The notes under the pieces were generated by a model, which made no database searches, was not told where the DNA came from, and saw nothing but the letters and a program-made list of their open reading frames with translations. The translations under genes and the position numbers were made by a program. From an uncultured Desulfobacterium sp. (lineage in GTDB: Bacteria > Desulfobacterota > Desulfobacteria > Desulfobacterales > Desulfobacteraceae), in contig CAKZLA010000070.1 in assembly GCA_937124525.1 (NCBI GenBank), positions 1 to 19,038 on the forward strand: a stretch of DNA of 19,038 nt, given 5' to 3'. Below are positions 13,286 through 19,038 of the stretch, piece after piece (positions within the stretch are counted from its first letter, which is position 1; each line of letters opens with the position of its first letter).

Positions 13286-14575
13286 TTAAAGAGTGCTGAA
13301 TGCAAATGACAACTGCATACCAATTTCAAAAACGTCAGTCTCGTCTTCAGCACCCATGTTGGTGGCATCATCGGCAAACAAATAAGCTCCCACCACGGTC
13401 AGGTTCAGGTCTTCGTTGAGTTTATAATCAACCCGAAGATCAATTTCAGTACCCAGAGGTTCTTCTGTCACCAACTGATTGGTTTCAGCATGCTGGGCAA
13501 ACCAGACATCGCCTGTGAGGCTCAGATCCTCGGATACCACATAACTGCCTCCCAGGTTGAAGGCAACAATATTAGAAATGGTATCTCCGGGGGAGCCGCT
13601 GCTGGCAGTATAGTCAAATACACCCAGACCCATGATTTCAGCCCAGTAGTAGCTTTGTCCCCTTGGAACATAGAAACCTTCGGAATCGGTGTCGCTCAGG
13701 TCGTCATCACCGCTGGCATAGAATATCTGGGCATGGATGCCGGCAGGGTCAAGGTCAATTTCTGCCCCAATGGCTGCAATATAGGCGCTCAGGTCATATT
13801 CCACACTTGAATTGACAACATCTGCTGAACCACCTTCGTACAGAAAGACCCCCCATAAATTTCCGTTATTAAGATTGTAATTAAAATCCGCGCCCAAATA
13901 AAATACATCAAGATCCTGATTTCCGGTGGTGGCAGACCATTCCCGTCCGTCACTGGAGGCCATGTAAAAGGCATTGGTATTCAGTGTCAAAGCGTCGTCC
14001 ATGAAGGAGAAATTGGATGAAAGACCAATGAAGTCCACATCCAGATCATCCAGGTCCTCTTCATACTCTCCTGAAAGGGTGGAGCCTTCAAATACTTTCA
14101 TCCAGATGAATTTATGGGTGGCGGTGTCGCCTTCGTGGGAGAGGATCAATCCGGCAAAATCATCATCAAAGAGCATGCCCTTGGCTGCTTCAAATCCCTG
14201 GAGTCCGATCCTCAGGTGAAAATCGGTTTCGGCCACGGTGGTGTCCAGATCGACATAGGAGTGTTTGAACCGAATATAGTCGGTACCGTCGGTTGCGATT
14301 CCGCCGCCATGGTCTTCATCACCCCAGATCACGTTAAACTCCAGACGATTTGTCCAGGAGGTCTCATCGTTGATAATGTGTTTGGTCCACAGCCGTCCCC
14401 TGGCATCCACTTTGGACATATCAAGGGATTTGTCGTCGCTGTCACCTGAGAACCCGTCCATGGTGTAAGCACGGGTTCTCCAATAGCCGCCATACTCCAT
14501 ATCCACGGCAAATGCCGGCACTGACAAAGCTATGCAACAGATCAAAGCAAATGCCGTAATAAATGATTTTTTCAT
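13286..14575 (-). CDS. Outer-membrane beta-barrel porin
   Basis: A 429-residue protein with a clear signal peptide (about 1-23, ending PAFA). The mature part has alternating polar and hydrophobic strands, many Asp and aromatic residues, and turn-rich acidic loops (DGFSGDSDDKS, GDEDHGGGIATDG), all typical of 16- to 18-strand porins. The last strand FEIGMQLSFAFSTL resembles a beta-barrel C-terminus although it does not end in Phe. I chose ATG 14575 because GGAGG lies just upstream and the signal peptide begins there; the frame is open further upstream without signal features. It is first in an operon with ASST 1 and sits behind a sigma-54 promoter at 14827-14842. I infer that it admits the ASST substrate or exports its product. 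The specific porin family is not determined. Confidence 0.85.
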   Translation of the reverse strand: MKKSFITAFALICCIALSVPAFAVDMEYGGYWRTRAYTMDGFSGDSDDKSLDMSKVDARGRLWTKHIINDETSWTNRLEFNVIWGDEDHGGGIATDGTDYIRFKHSYVDLDTTVAETDFHLRIGLQGFEAAKGMLFDDDFAGLILSHEGDTATHKFIWMKVFEGSTLSGEYEEDLDDLDVDFIGLSSNFSFMDDALTLNTNAFYMASSDGREWSATTGNQDLDVFYLGADFNYNLNNGNLWGVFLYEGGSADVVNSSVEYDLSAYIAAIGAEIDLDPAGIHAQIFYASGDDDLSDTDSEGFYVPRGQSYYWAEIMGLGVFDYTASSGSPGDTISNIVAFNLGGSYVVSEDLSLTGDVWFAQHAETNQLVTEEPLGTEIDLRVDYKLNEDLNLTVVGAYLFADDATNMGAEDETDVFEIGMQLSFAFSTL

Positions 14576-14708
14576 CTTTCCTCCGTAACGTAAAAGTAAA
14601 ACAAAAATCAGCAGGTCTCCCCTCGGGAACCTTCTGCCTTTTAATCCCATTCGACCAATCCGGGGGATTGAGTCCTAATTTTTCCCGGACGTCATGAGAA
14701 ACTTGAAT
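14576..14708. other. Porin 5' leader, proximal part
   Basis: Transcribed leader between the palindrome cluster and the porin start. It contains GGTTCCCGAGGGGAGACC on the minus strand and the GGAGG ribosome site directly before ATG 14575. No ORF is supported. Confidence 0.35.
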
Positions 14709-14826
14709 AACCCGGTGCTGGCCGGCACCGTGGGCCCCACAAACAAACGAAGTTTGATTGTGAGGTTCACGGTGACCGGTCCAGAAGCTGGACGAAGTCA
14801 GCACCACGTACCTGGGACAAGCACGA
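14709..14826 (-). other. Cluster of short palindromes in the porin leader
   Basis: Within about 120 bp lie GGTGCTGGCCGGCACC, GTGGGCCCCAC, AAACGAAGTTT, GTGAGGTTCAC and GTCCAGAAGCTGGAC, with ACGAAG repeated at 14747, 14792 and 14823. The predicted sigma-54 start site is near 14816, so most of the cluster would be in the 5' leader of the porin mRNA, which is about 240 nt long. An open frame crossing it (14442-14876, minus) has no homology I recognise. It may be a structured leader RNA, a BIME-like repeat or a degenerate intron. Confidence 0.45.
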
Positions 14827-14842
14827 AGCAAGGGGTATGCCA
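14827..14842 (-). promoter_or_regulatory. Sigma-54 (RpoN) -24/-12 promoter for the porin-ASST operon
   Basis: The minus strand reads TGGCATACCCCTTGCT, matching the RpoN consensus TGGCACG-N4-TTGCW with exact GG-to-GC spacing and only the two weakest positions (CG to TA) different. Transcription would start near 14816 and run through the porin at 14575. A sigma-54 activator gene lies about 500 bp upstream on the same strand. This is one of the best-supported control sites in the window. Confidence 0.85.
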
Positions 14843-14868
14843 CTACCTGAAATAGTGAATGATAATAG

Positions 14869-14915
14869 TTTAACACATTGAAATGTTAAATAATTTCTAA
14901 AATTTTTTATAGAAA
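14869..14915. promoter_or_regulatory. Candidate activator-binding dyads upstream of the sigma-54 promoter
   Basis: TTTAACA (14869-14875) and TGTTAAA (14884-14890) form a perfect dyad 27-48 bp upstream of the -24 element. A second dyad, TTTCTA...TAGAAA, spans 14894-14915. They could bind the activator or IHF. Their closeness to the promoter is unusual for enhancers, so this is tentative. Confidence 0.3.
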
Positions 14916-15197
14916 CTGCCCCATGGAAAACCTGGAATAAGAGGTTTGATTTAAAAGGATGTATCAAGTTCGGCACACCTGTTTTTAACGAGTGCAGGAT
15001 TATACACAGGCATGGGTGGTTTATTTTTCTTAGTCTTTAGTCGTGGTAATATAAAACTTTAAAATCAAATAATTACGGCTAATAATTTCTGAAAATCAGA
15101 ATGAGGGATTTTACAGTATTGATTCCCATAACTACTTGAAAATACTAAGTCTTAATTTTTAAAAACGGTTAAGGTGTCGACTTTGAGTATATAATCC
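14916..15197. other. AT-rich stretch upstream of the porin promoter
   Basis: No gene is seen. It lies between the sigma-54 promoter region and the activator gene, where enhancer sites for the NtrC-type activator would normally be. I could not identify a convincing repeated operator by eye. Confidence 0.35.
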
Positions 15198-15227
15198 GCA
15201 TGACAGGGTAGCCTGTCATAACGAAGA
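15198..15227. repeat. Second copy of the ACGAAG hairpin repeat
   Basis: GCATGACAGG, a 4-nt loop, then CCTGTCATAACGAAGAT differs from 1292-1321 at only a few positions, mainly in the loop. The stem is 8 bp. It lies about 110 bp after the stop codon of the sigma-54 activator and may act as its terminator, although no T-run follows on that strand. Confidence 0.65.
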
Positions 15228-15338
15228 TAAAAAATGCACACTTGGGGCGAATGATGCGCGATTTTAGGAGGATTTGATTTTAAAGAAGTGAATTATACCA
15301 CAGACCTGCACGGATTTGCAGATCCGCCAGAAAGAGAG

Positions 15339-16691
15339 TTATTGGATTCCGTAAGTTTCCATTTTAACGTACAATGTGCGCCGTCCGATTCCCAGTCGTT
15401 TGGCGGCCAGGGTCCGGTTACCACCCGTCAGCTCAAGCATCTGTTTTATTGCAAGATTTTCAGCGTCCACCACCACTTCTTTCAGGGACGGGAAATGATC
15501 ATCAGATATTTCCTTTGTCGAATGGCTTTCCCTGTTATCTCTAAAATAGAGCAAGTCCCGGGTAACCACATCTCTATCTGCCAAAAGAACAATGCGCTCC
15601 ATGGTATTTTCCAACTCACGAATATTGCCTTTCCACGGTAACCGCTGAAGCTCCTGCAAAACAGATGGATCAATACGTGTTACGTTTTTCTTATATCGCT
15701 TGTTAAATTTCTGCAAAAAATGAGAGACAAACCGAGGGATATCAAATTTTCGCTTTCTAAGAGGGGGTAGCGTCAAAGGTAAAACAGCCAGCCGGAAATA
15801 AAGATCCTTGCGAAACTGATTTATTTCTATTTCCGATTCCAGGTCCCTGCTTGTAGCCGAGATAAACCGGACGTCAATGCTCACAGGTCTTGTACCTCCA
15901 ACTGGCTTGATTTCGAGTTCCTGGATTGCCCGTAACAGCTTAACCTGGGTGGAGGGGGAGAGTTCACCGATTTCATCCAGCAGCACAGTTCCGCCATGGG
16001 CTTCTTCAAGAAGTCCTCGTTTAGCGGAAATCGCTCCGGTAAACGCACCCTTCACATGGCCGAAGAGTTCACTTTCGAAAAGAGTCTCTGCCAAAGCTGC
16101 GCAATCAACGGTGTAAAGCTGTTTGTTTTTACGGATGCTTTTTTCATGGATATATTTTGCGATCATGGATTTTCCGGTTCCGGTTTCACCAAGCAAAAGG
16201 ATAGGTGCATCAGAGCCCGAAACCTTGTCAATGGTCTGTATTATTTCCTGAATCCGACGACTGTTTCCCAAAACAAAACTACTTTCACAAGAGTCATCCT
16301 CCTGTCTTGACAGTTGCCTGTGTAACTGGCCTGTCTCAATGGCCCGGCGTAACGTTATTTCCAGATCCTTGGAATCAAAGGGCTTGGTAATGTAATGAAA
16401 CGCACCCTGCTGGATGGCTTCAACAGCACTTTCAATGGTCCCGACACCTGTCATGATGATGATGGGAAGAATCGGGTCGGTCTTTCTGATTTTTCTTATC
16501 AGATCAAGCCCGTCCATTCCCCCGGGCATGGACATATCCGTAACGATAGCATCAAACTGGGTCTGATCTATCAGAGCCAGGCCCTTTTCAGCGGATTCGG
16601 CAGTCTGTACTTCATACTCATAGTTAAAATAACCTTTAAGAGCATGCAAAAAATCCGGTTCGTCATCAATAAACAGAACATTGTATTTCAT
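15339..16691 (-). CDS. NtrC-family sigma-54-dependent response regulator
   Basis: A 450-residue three-domain activator. The receiver (1-115) has the acidic pair Asp9/Asp10, phosphoacceptor Asp52, Thr81 and Lys103. The AAA+ domain (about 138-380) has Walker A GETGTGKS (168-175), the sigma-54-contacting GAFTGA loop (215-220) and Walker B GTVLLDEIGE (234-243). A Fis-type helix-turn-helix ends the protein (GGNRTLAAKRLGIGRRTLYV, 423-442). All key residues are intact. It remodels RNA polymerase-sigma-54 at -24/-12 promoters after phosphorylation; the site at 14827-14842 is the obvious local target (inference). No histidine kinase is in the window. The start lacks a clear ribosome site, but a 28-codon frame (16774-16688) ends in an ATGA overlap with its ATG, which suggests translational coupling, perhaps to a lost partner gene. 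Confidence 0.93.
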   Translation of the reverse strand: MKYNVLFIDDEPDFLHALKGYFNYEYEVQTAESAEKGLALIDQTQFDAIVTDMSMPGGMDGLDLIRKIRKTDPILPIIIMTGVGTIESAVEAIQQGAFHYITKPFDSKDLEITLRRAIETGQLHRQLSRQEDDSCESSFVLGNSRRIQEIIQTIDKVSGSDAPILLLGETGTGKSMIAKYIHEKSIRKNKQLYTVDCAALAETLFESELFGHVKGAFTGAISAKRGLLEEAHGGTVLLDEIGELSPSTQVKLLRAIQELEIKPVGGTRPVSIDVRFISATSRDLESEIEINQFRKDLYFRLAVLPLTLPPLRKRKFDIPRFVSHFLQKFNKRYKKNVTRIDPSVLQELQRLPWKGNIRELENTMERIVLLADRDVVTRDLLYFRDNRESHSTKEISDDHFPSLKEVVVDAENLAIKQMLELTGGNRTLAAKRLGIGRRTLYVKMETYGIQ

Positions 16692-16873
16692 AATTTTAGT
16701 ATTCCGGTATCAGAAACCCGGTATTCCGGGGCACTGTCATCCATGGTTGAATAAAACGCCCGAGTTAATCCCATGCTTTTTTCCCAACAAAGAAAAATTT
16801 TGAAGCCAATCAGGTACCATAATTAATTAAAGTTGCGGAAAGTATACCATATGTTCATCAGGGCATCTATCCC

Positions 16874-16993
16874 AAAATTTAGGCATCCTTTCATATGCCC
16901 CCAAAAGTATTTTACAGTGTTTTTGGGAAATGCCCCTGAAGATGAGGAATATTCTCAGAAAGTGTAAAGTACTTTTGGACGATGCCAAAATTT
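16874..16993. repeat. 120-bp inverted-repeat element
   Basis: AAAATTTAGGCATC at 16874-16887 pairs with GATGCCAAAATTT at 16981-16993, and CCAAAAGTATTTTACA pairs with TGTAAAGTACTTTTGG. The left arm has about 10 extra bases. One arm recurs at 8169-8204. No ORF is present. Confidence 0.55.
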
Positions 16994-17118
16994 CATAATT
17001 TTCTCTACCCATGAAGGTGGGGACAGTAATTCTAATTTTGACTTTTAATCAATTCTTCTGGCGTGTAATTTACTGAGATCAAGTTGATGAAAACGAACAC
17101 TCAATATTACAGGAAGCA

Positions 17119-17196
17119 GAACATCGGTCCATTACAGTTATGAACCGATGTTCCATGGGGGGGAAAGGAAGATTACTCTGTTACTGCTTCAGAGTA
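17119..17196 (-). terminator. Two hairpins downstream of ASST 2
   Basis: GAACATCGGT (17119-17128) and ACCGATGTTC (17144-17153) form a perfect 10-bp stem, and TACTCTG (17174-17180) with CAGAGTA (17190-17196) a 7-bp stem. Both lie within 100 bp after the ASST 2 stop. No T-run follows, so Rho-dependent termination or 3'-end protection is possible. Confidence 0.4.
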
Positions 17197-17215
17197 GATA
17201 TTTGAAAACGTCTTT

Positions 17216-18583
17216 TTACTTATACGTTTTAAAAAACCCAGGACAGTCTTTAACCAATGGATTCTTCTTGCTCAGATCTTTGCCTTTAAGCCCCGGGTAG
17301 TCGGCACCATAGCGATATGCACGGTGAATCATATTGGTCATGCCATTCTGATGATATTTTCGGTCAAAGGAATCACCATCATCCACCACGCACTTTGCTT
17401 TATTTGCAAAAATGGGACTGACATAATCCCATACAATCTGTCCCTTTTTATTAATCTCAAACAGGTGGCCTGCATGGGTTGAAGTGACAAAGGTATTCCC
17501 ATTTGGAAGACGTTGTGCCGCACCCTGCCTGTAAGAAAAAAAACTGCTGGTGTGTTTGGGTTCGAATTCCCATACAACATCACCTGTTTTGGGATCAATC
17601 TCAAGTACGGCAGACCGCCGCTCTTCTGGTCGCTCCGAACCGTTGTCAAAAAGCAGTATATTACCGTTATCAAGAACAACTGCAGCATGGGTTCCAAAAA
17701 CTTTCTGGTCTCCATTGTCATACCATGAAGGCAATTTCCCCTGGTCATAAGCAGACGGGTTACCCCAGCGGTACTCAATTTTCCCGGTTTTGTGGTTGAT
17801 GAAATAAAACTCACCAAAATTTCGGGAGTTAAGAACGATCTGATCTGTCTCAGGAATATAATCAACGGAATTAAAGTGACTCCAGTCCCAGTTGGGATAG
17901 GTAAGCCCCACAGGATCGGGAAGCTTATGGTTGATATCAAGCTGATCCGGCCCGGTACCGATATGGTCCCAAACATGCCATTCCCATACGGTATTGCCGT
18001 CCTTGTCAACTTCACGGATAAAATCCACCCACCAGTCATCCATGGGAACGCCTTTTTGAACCACCGGCTTTGTGGGCAATGTGGCGGGATCTCTTCCCTT
18101 ATCAATACCTTCCTGGCGGTTTTTTACCTCCCAGGCAAGGAGTATGGTATTGCCATTGGGCATGCGATGGAAGGTGTGGTGTTGTATTTCCGTGCCTTTT
18201 TTCCAAAGTTTATAACGCCAGACAACCTTTCCGCTCCAGTCAATCTCTTCAATAAGCCCCCCTGCTCCACCAATGCCGCAATAGCCTTTTTTATTTTTTC
18301 TGGGAAGAACCGCCCCTCTCAGGAGGTTCCCGTTGGGCAGCAGCTCGGCATAGAGTCCTGGAGGGTATTTGCTCTTCCAGGTGTGGACGACATTGCCTTC
18401 CATGTCGATGAGGTAGGTGGTTGTACAATTAATCATGGGAGCAAAAAGTGTATAGCCATCATAGGCCTTTTTTTTATCCCAGTGCAGGACTCCGGTGGGG
18501 CCTGTAAAAGATTCGTAGGCACCTGCAATGCCGCCCCAGACAAGGGTGACAAACACGGCCAGGGGCAGTAGATATTTTTTCAT
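17216..18583 (-). CDS. Exported arylsulfotransferase (ASST)-family protein, second copy
   Basis: A 455-residue protein with a signal peptide (about 1-22, ending AGA). Propeller-blade motifs repeat along the chain: LLPNGNLL (81-88), RMPNGNTIL (140-148), VLDNGNILLFDNG (303-315) and RLPNGNTFV (358-366). Family-typical residues are His236 in WSHFNSVDY, Arg254 in LNSRNF and His299 in GTHAAVV. Four Cys remain after the signal (53, 102, 398, 447), enough for two disulfides in the periplasm. The start at 18583 has GGAGG seven bases upstream; in-frame upstream codons lack signal features. It is 64 bp downstream of the helix-hairpin-helix gene and likely co-transcribed. The long insertion and glycine tail of copy 1 are absent, so the paralogues probably differ in substrate or location. 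Enzymatic activity is inferred from family only. Confidence 0.87.
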   Translation of the reverse strand: MKKYLLPLAVFVTLVWGGIAGAYESFTGPTGVLHWDKKKAYDGYTLFAPMINCTTTYLIDMEGNVVHTWKSKYPPGLYAELLPNGNLLRGAVLPRKNKKGYCGIGGAGGLIEEIDWSGKVVWRYKLWKKGTEIQHHTFHRMPNGNTILLAWEVKNRQEGIDKGRDPATLPTKPVVQKGVPMDDWWVDFIREVDKDGNTVWEWHVWDHIGTGPDQLDINHKLPDPVGLTYPNWDWSHFNSVDYIPETDQIVLNSRNFGEFYFINHKTGKIEYRWGNPSAYDQGKLPSWYDNGDQKVFGTHAAVVLDNGNILLFDNGSERPEERRSAVLEIDPKTGDVVWEFEPKHTSSFFSYRQGAAQRLPNGNTFVTSTHAGHLFEINKKGQIVWDYVSPIFANKAKCVVDDGDSFDRKYHQNGMTNMIHRAYRYGADYPGLKGKDLSKKNPLVKDCPGFFKTYK

Positions 18584-18613
18584 TTTAATTCCTCCAGGTG
18601 ATGGTGTCTGCCC

Positions 18614-18631
18614 CTCCCCAAGCTGGGGGAG
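18614..18631. other. Intercistronic hairpin
   Basis: CTCCCC...GGGGAG forms a 6-bp stem with a short AAGCTG loop between the helix-hairpin-helix gene and ASST 2. It may tune the relative expression of the two genes through RNA stability. Confidence 0.4.
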
Positions 18632-18647
18632 AGCAGTATTTCTTCGA

Positions 18648-19007
18648 TTAGTAAGCATTCATCCCGCCGGGACCACCGGCTTTTTCAAAAACGATGTCAC
18701 CTTCTTCCTCAATGGGATCAAGCATGTCGTATAGATCATCGTTCATGCCCGGTACTTTTTTCAGATCTTCGGGTGTTTTGTAAGAGCCATTGGCTTTTCT
18801 GTGGCTTACTATGGCGTTGGCAACAGCCTCGGGCACTTCCACAACCTGAATTTTCATAAAATCTGATGCCGGGGCAGTGTTAAAACTGATAAAATCATCA
18901 TCGGTTCCAGCAGCGGCATTGGACTGAAAGCCGCCAGCAGCAATGGCTACAACCATAAACAGTGCCAGAACAAATATTTTTTTAATCGGTGAAATGCTTA
19001 GTTTCAT
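18648..19007 (-). CDS. Exported ComEA-like helix-hairpin-helix protein
   Basis: A 119-residue protein with an N-terminal hydrophobic signal (about 10-31). A helix-hairpin-helix pair follows: FISFNTAPASDFMKI, then VPEAVANAIVSHRKANGSY, then KTPEDLKKVPGMNDDLYDML. This is the ComEA-type arrangement that in other proteins binds DNA outside the cytoplasm or serves as a small interaction module. The N-terminal SLBB or membrane domain of competence ComEA is missing. The tail KAGGPGGMNAY is glycine-rich. The start at 19007 has AAAGGAGAG a few bases upstream. It leads an operon with ASST 2, an unusual partner, so a role in assembly or surface attachment is as likely as DNA binding. Confidence 0.82.
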   Translation of the reverse strand: MKLSISPIKKIFVLALFMVVAIAAGGFQSNAAAGTDDDFISFNTAPASDFMKIQVVEVPEAVANAIVSHRKANGSYKTPEDLKKVPGMNDDLYDMLDPIEEEGDIVFEKAGGPGGMNAY

Positions 19008-19038
19008 TGGGCTCTCCTTTTAGTTAAGTTCAATAGCT

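Larger units (their letters stand above)
16692..17215. other. Gene-poor region between activator and ASST 2
   Basis: It contains the coupled 28-codon frame just upstream of the activator, the 120-bp dyad at 16874-16993, a GGGGACAG tag near 17027 of the kind seen in REP-like repeats, and two hairpins at 17119-17196. No full gene or histidine kinase is present. Confidence 0.5.

Noticed and set aside
14442..14876. 144-codon minus-strand frame over the porin leader
   Set aside because: It crosses the sigma-54 promoter and the palindrome cluster, overlaps the porin in another frame and shows no domain.
17025..17060. GGGGACAG tag followed by TAATTCTAATTTTGAC
   Set aside because: Resembles REP-associated tags but occurs once here without a partner end, so no element can be delimited.

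Overview
The window looks like an accessory-rich stretch of a marine or sediment sulfate-reducing Desulfobacterota genome (Desulfobacterales-like). This is inferred from gene content: a SulP anion transporter, a methylenetetrahydrofolate-reductase-type protein, an acyl-CoA ligase, two exported arylsulfotransferase (ASST) family proteins and NtrC-type sigma-54 regulation. Many small palindromic repeats lie between the genes. No rRNA, tRNA, CRISPR array or intact transposase was found.

Layout. (1) 1-1012, minus strand: wreckage of two-component genes, made of a receiver with internal losses, a bare receiver N-terminus and a receiver cut by the window edge. Among them is an intact 85-codon ORF that resembles the C-terminal helical domain of the clock protein KaiA. 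(2) 1019-1323: a tandem array of about 93-bp units with two hairpins each, ending in a hairpin that supplies the stop codon and probable terminator of the next gene. (3) 1310-2840, minus: MetF-like reductase and ferritin. (4) 2841-3674: gene-poor, with a 155-bp element bounded by 32-bp inverted repeats. (5) 3675-5324, plus: acyl-CoA ligase. (6) 5325-5980: gene-poor, with an inverted copy of the repeat from (2), a large nested dyad and a possible promoter/operator. (7) 5981-8161, plus: SulP transporter with a large loop insertion and a STAS domain, followed by a strong terminator. (8) 8482-10482, minus: CBS-domain protein and left-handed beta-helix protein in one operon. (9) 10483-11326: gene-poor, with REP-like tags, a strong minus-strand terminator and a 147-bp inverted-repeat element next to the ASST stop codon. 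(10) 11327-14575, minus: outer-membrane porin followed by ASST 1. (11) 14576-15338: leader and control region with a textbook sigma-54 promoter. (12) 15339-16691, minus: NtrC-family sigma-54 activator. (13) 16692-17215: gene-poor with a 120-bp dyad. (14) 17216-19007, minus: exported helix-hairpin-helix protein followed by ASST 2.

The most coherent functional block is 11327-16691. It holds a sigma-54 activator, a -24/-12 promoter reading away from it, and a porin-ASST operon, all on one strand. A second ASST operon lies immediately upstream of the activator gene. I infer a regulated outer-membrane/periplasmic module that handles sulfated aromatic or related compounds; the substrate cannot be read from the sequence. 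The other standout is the KaiA-like small protein in the decayed signalling locus at the left end.
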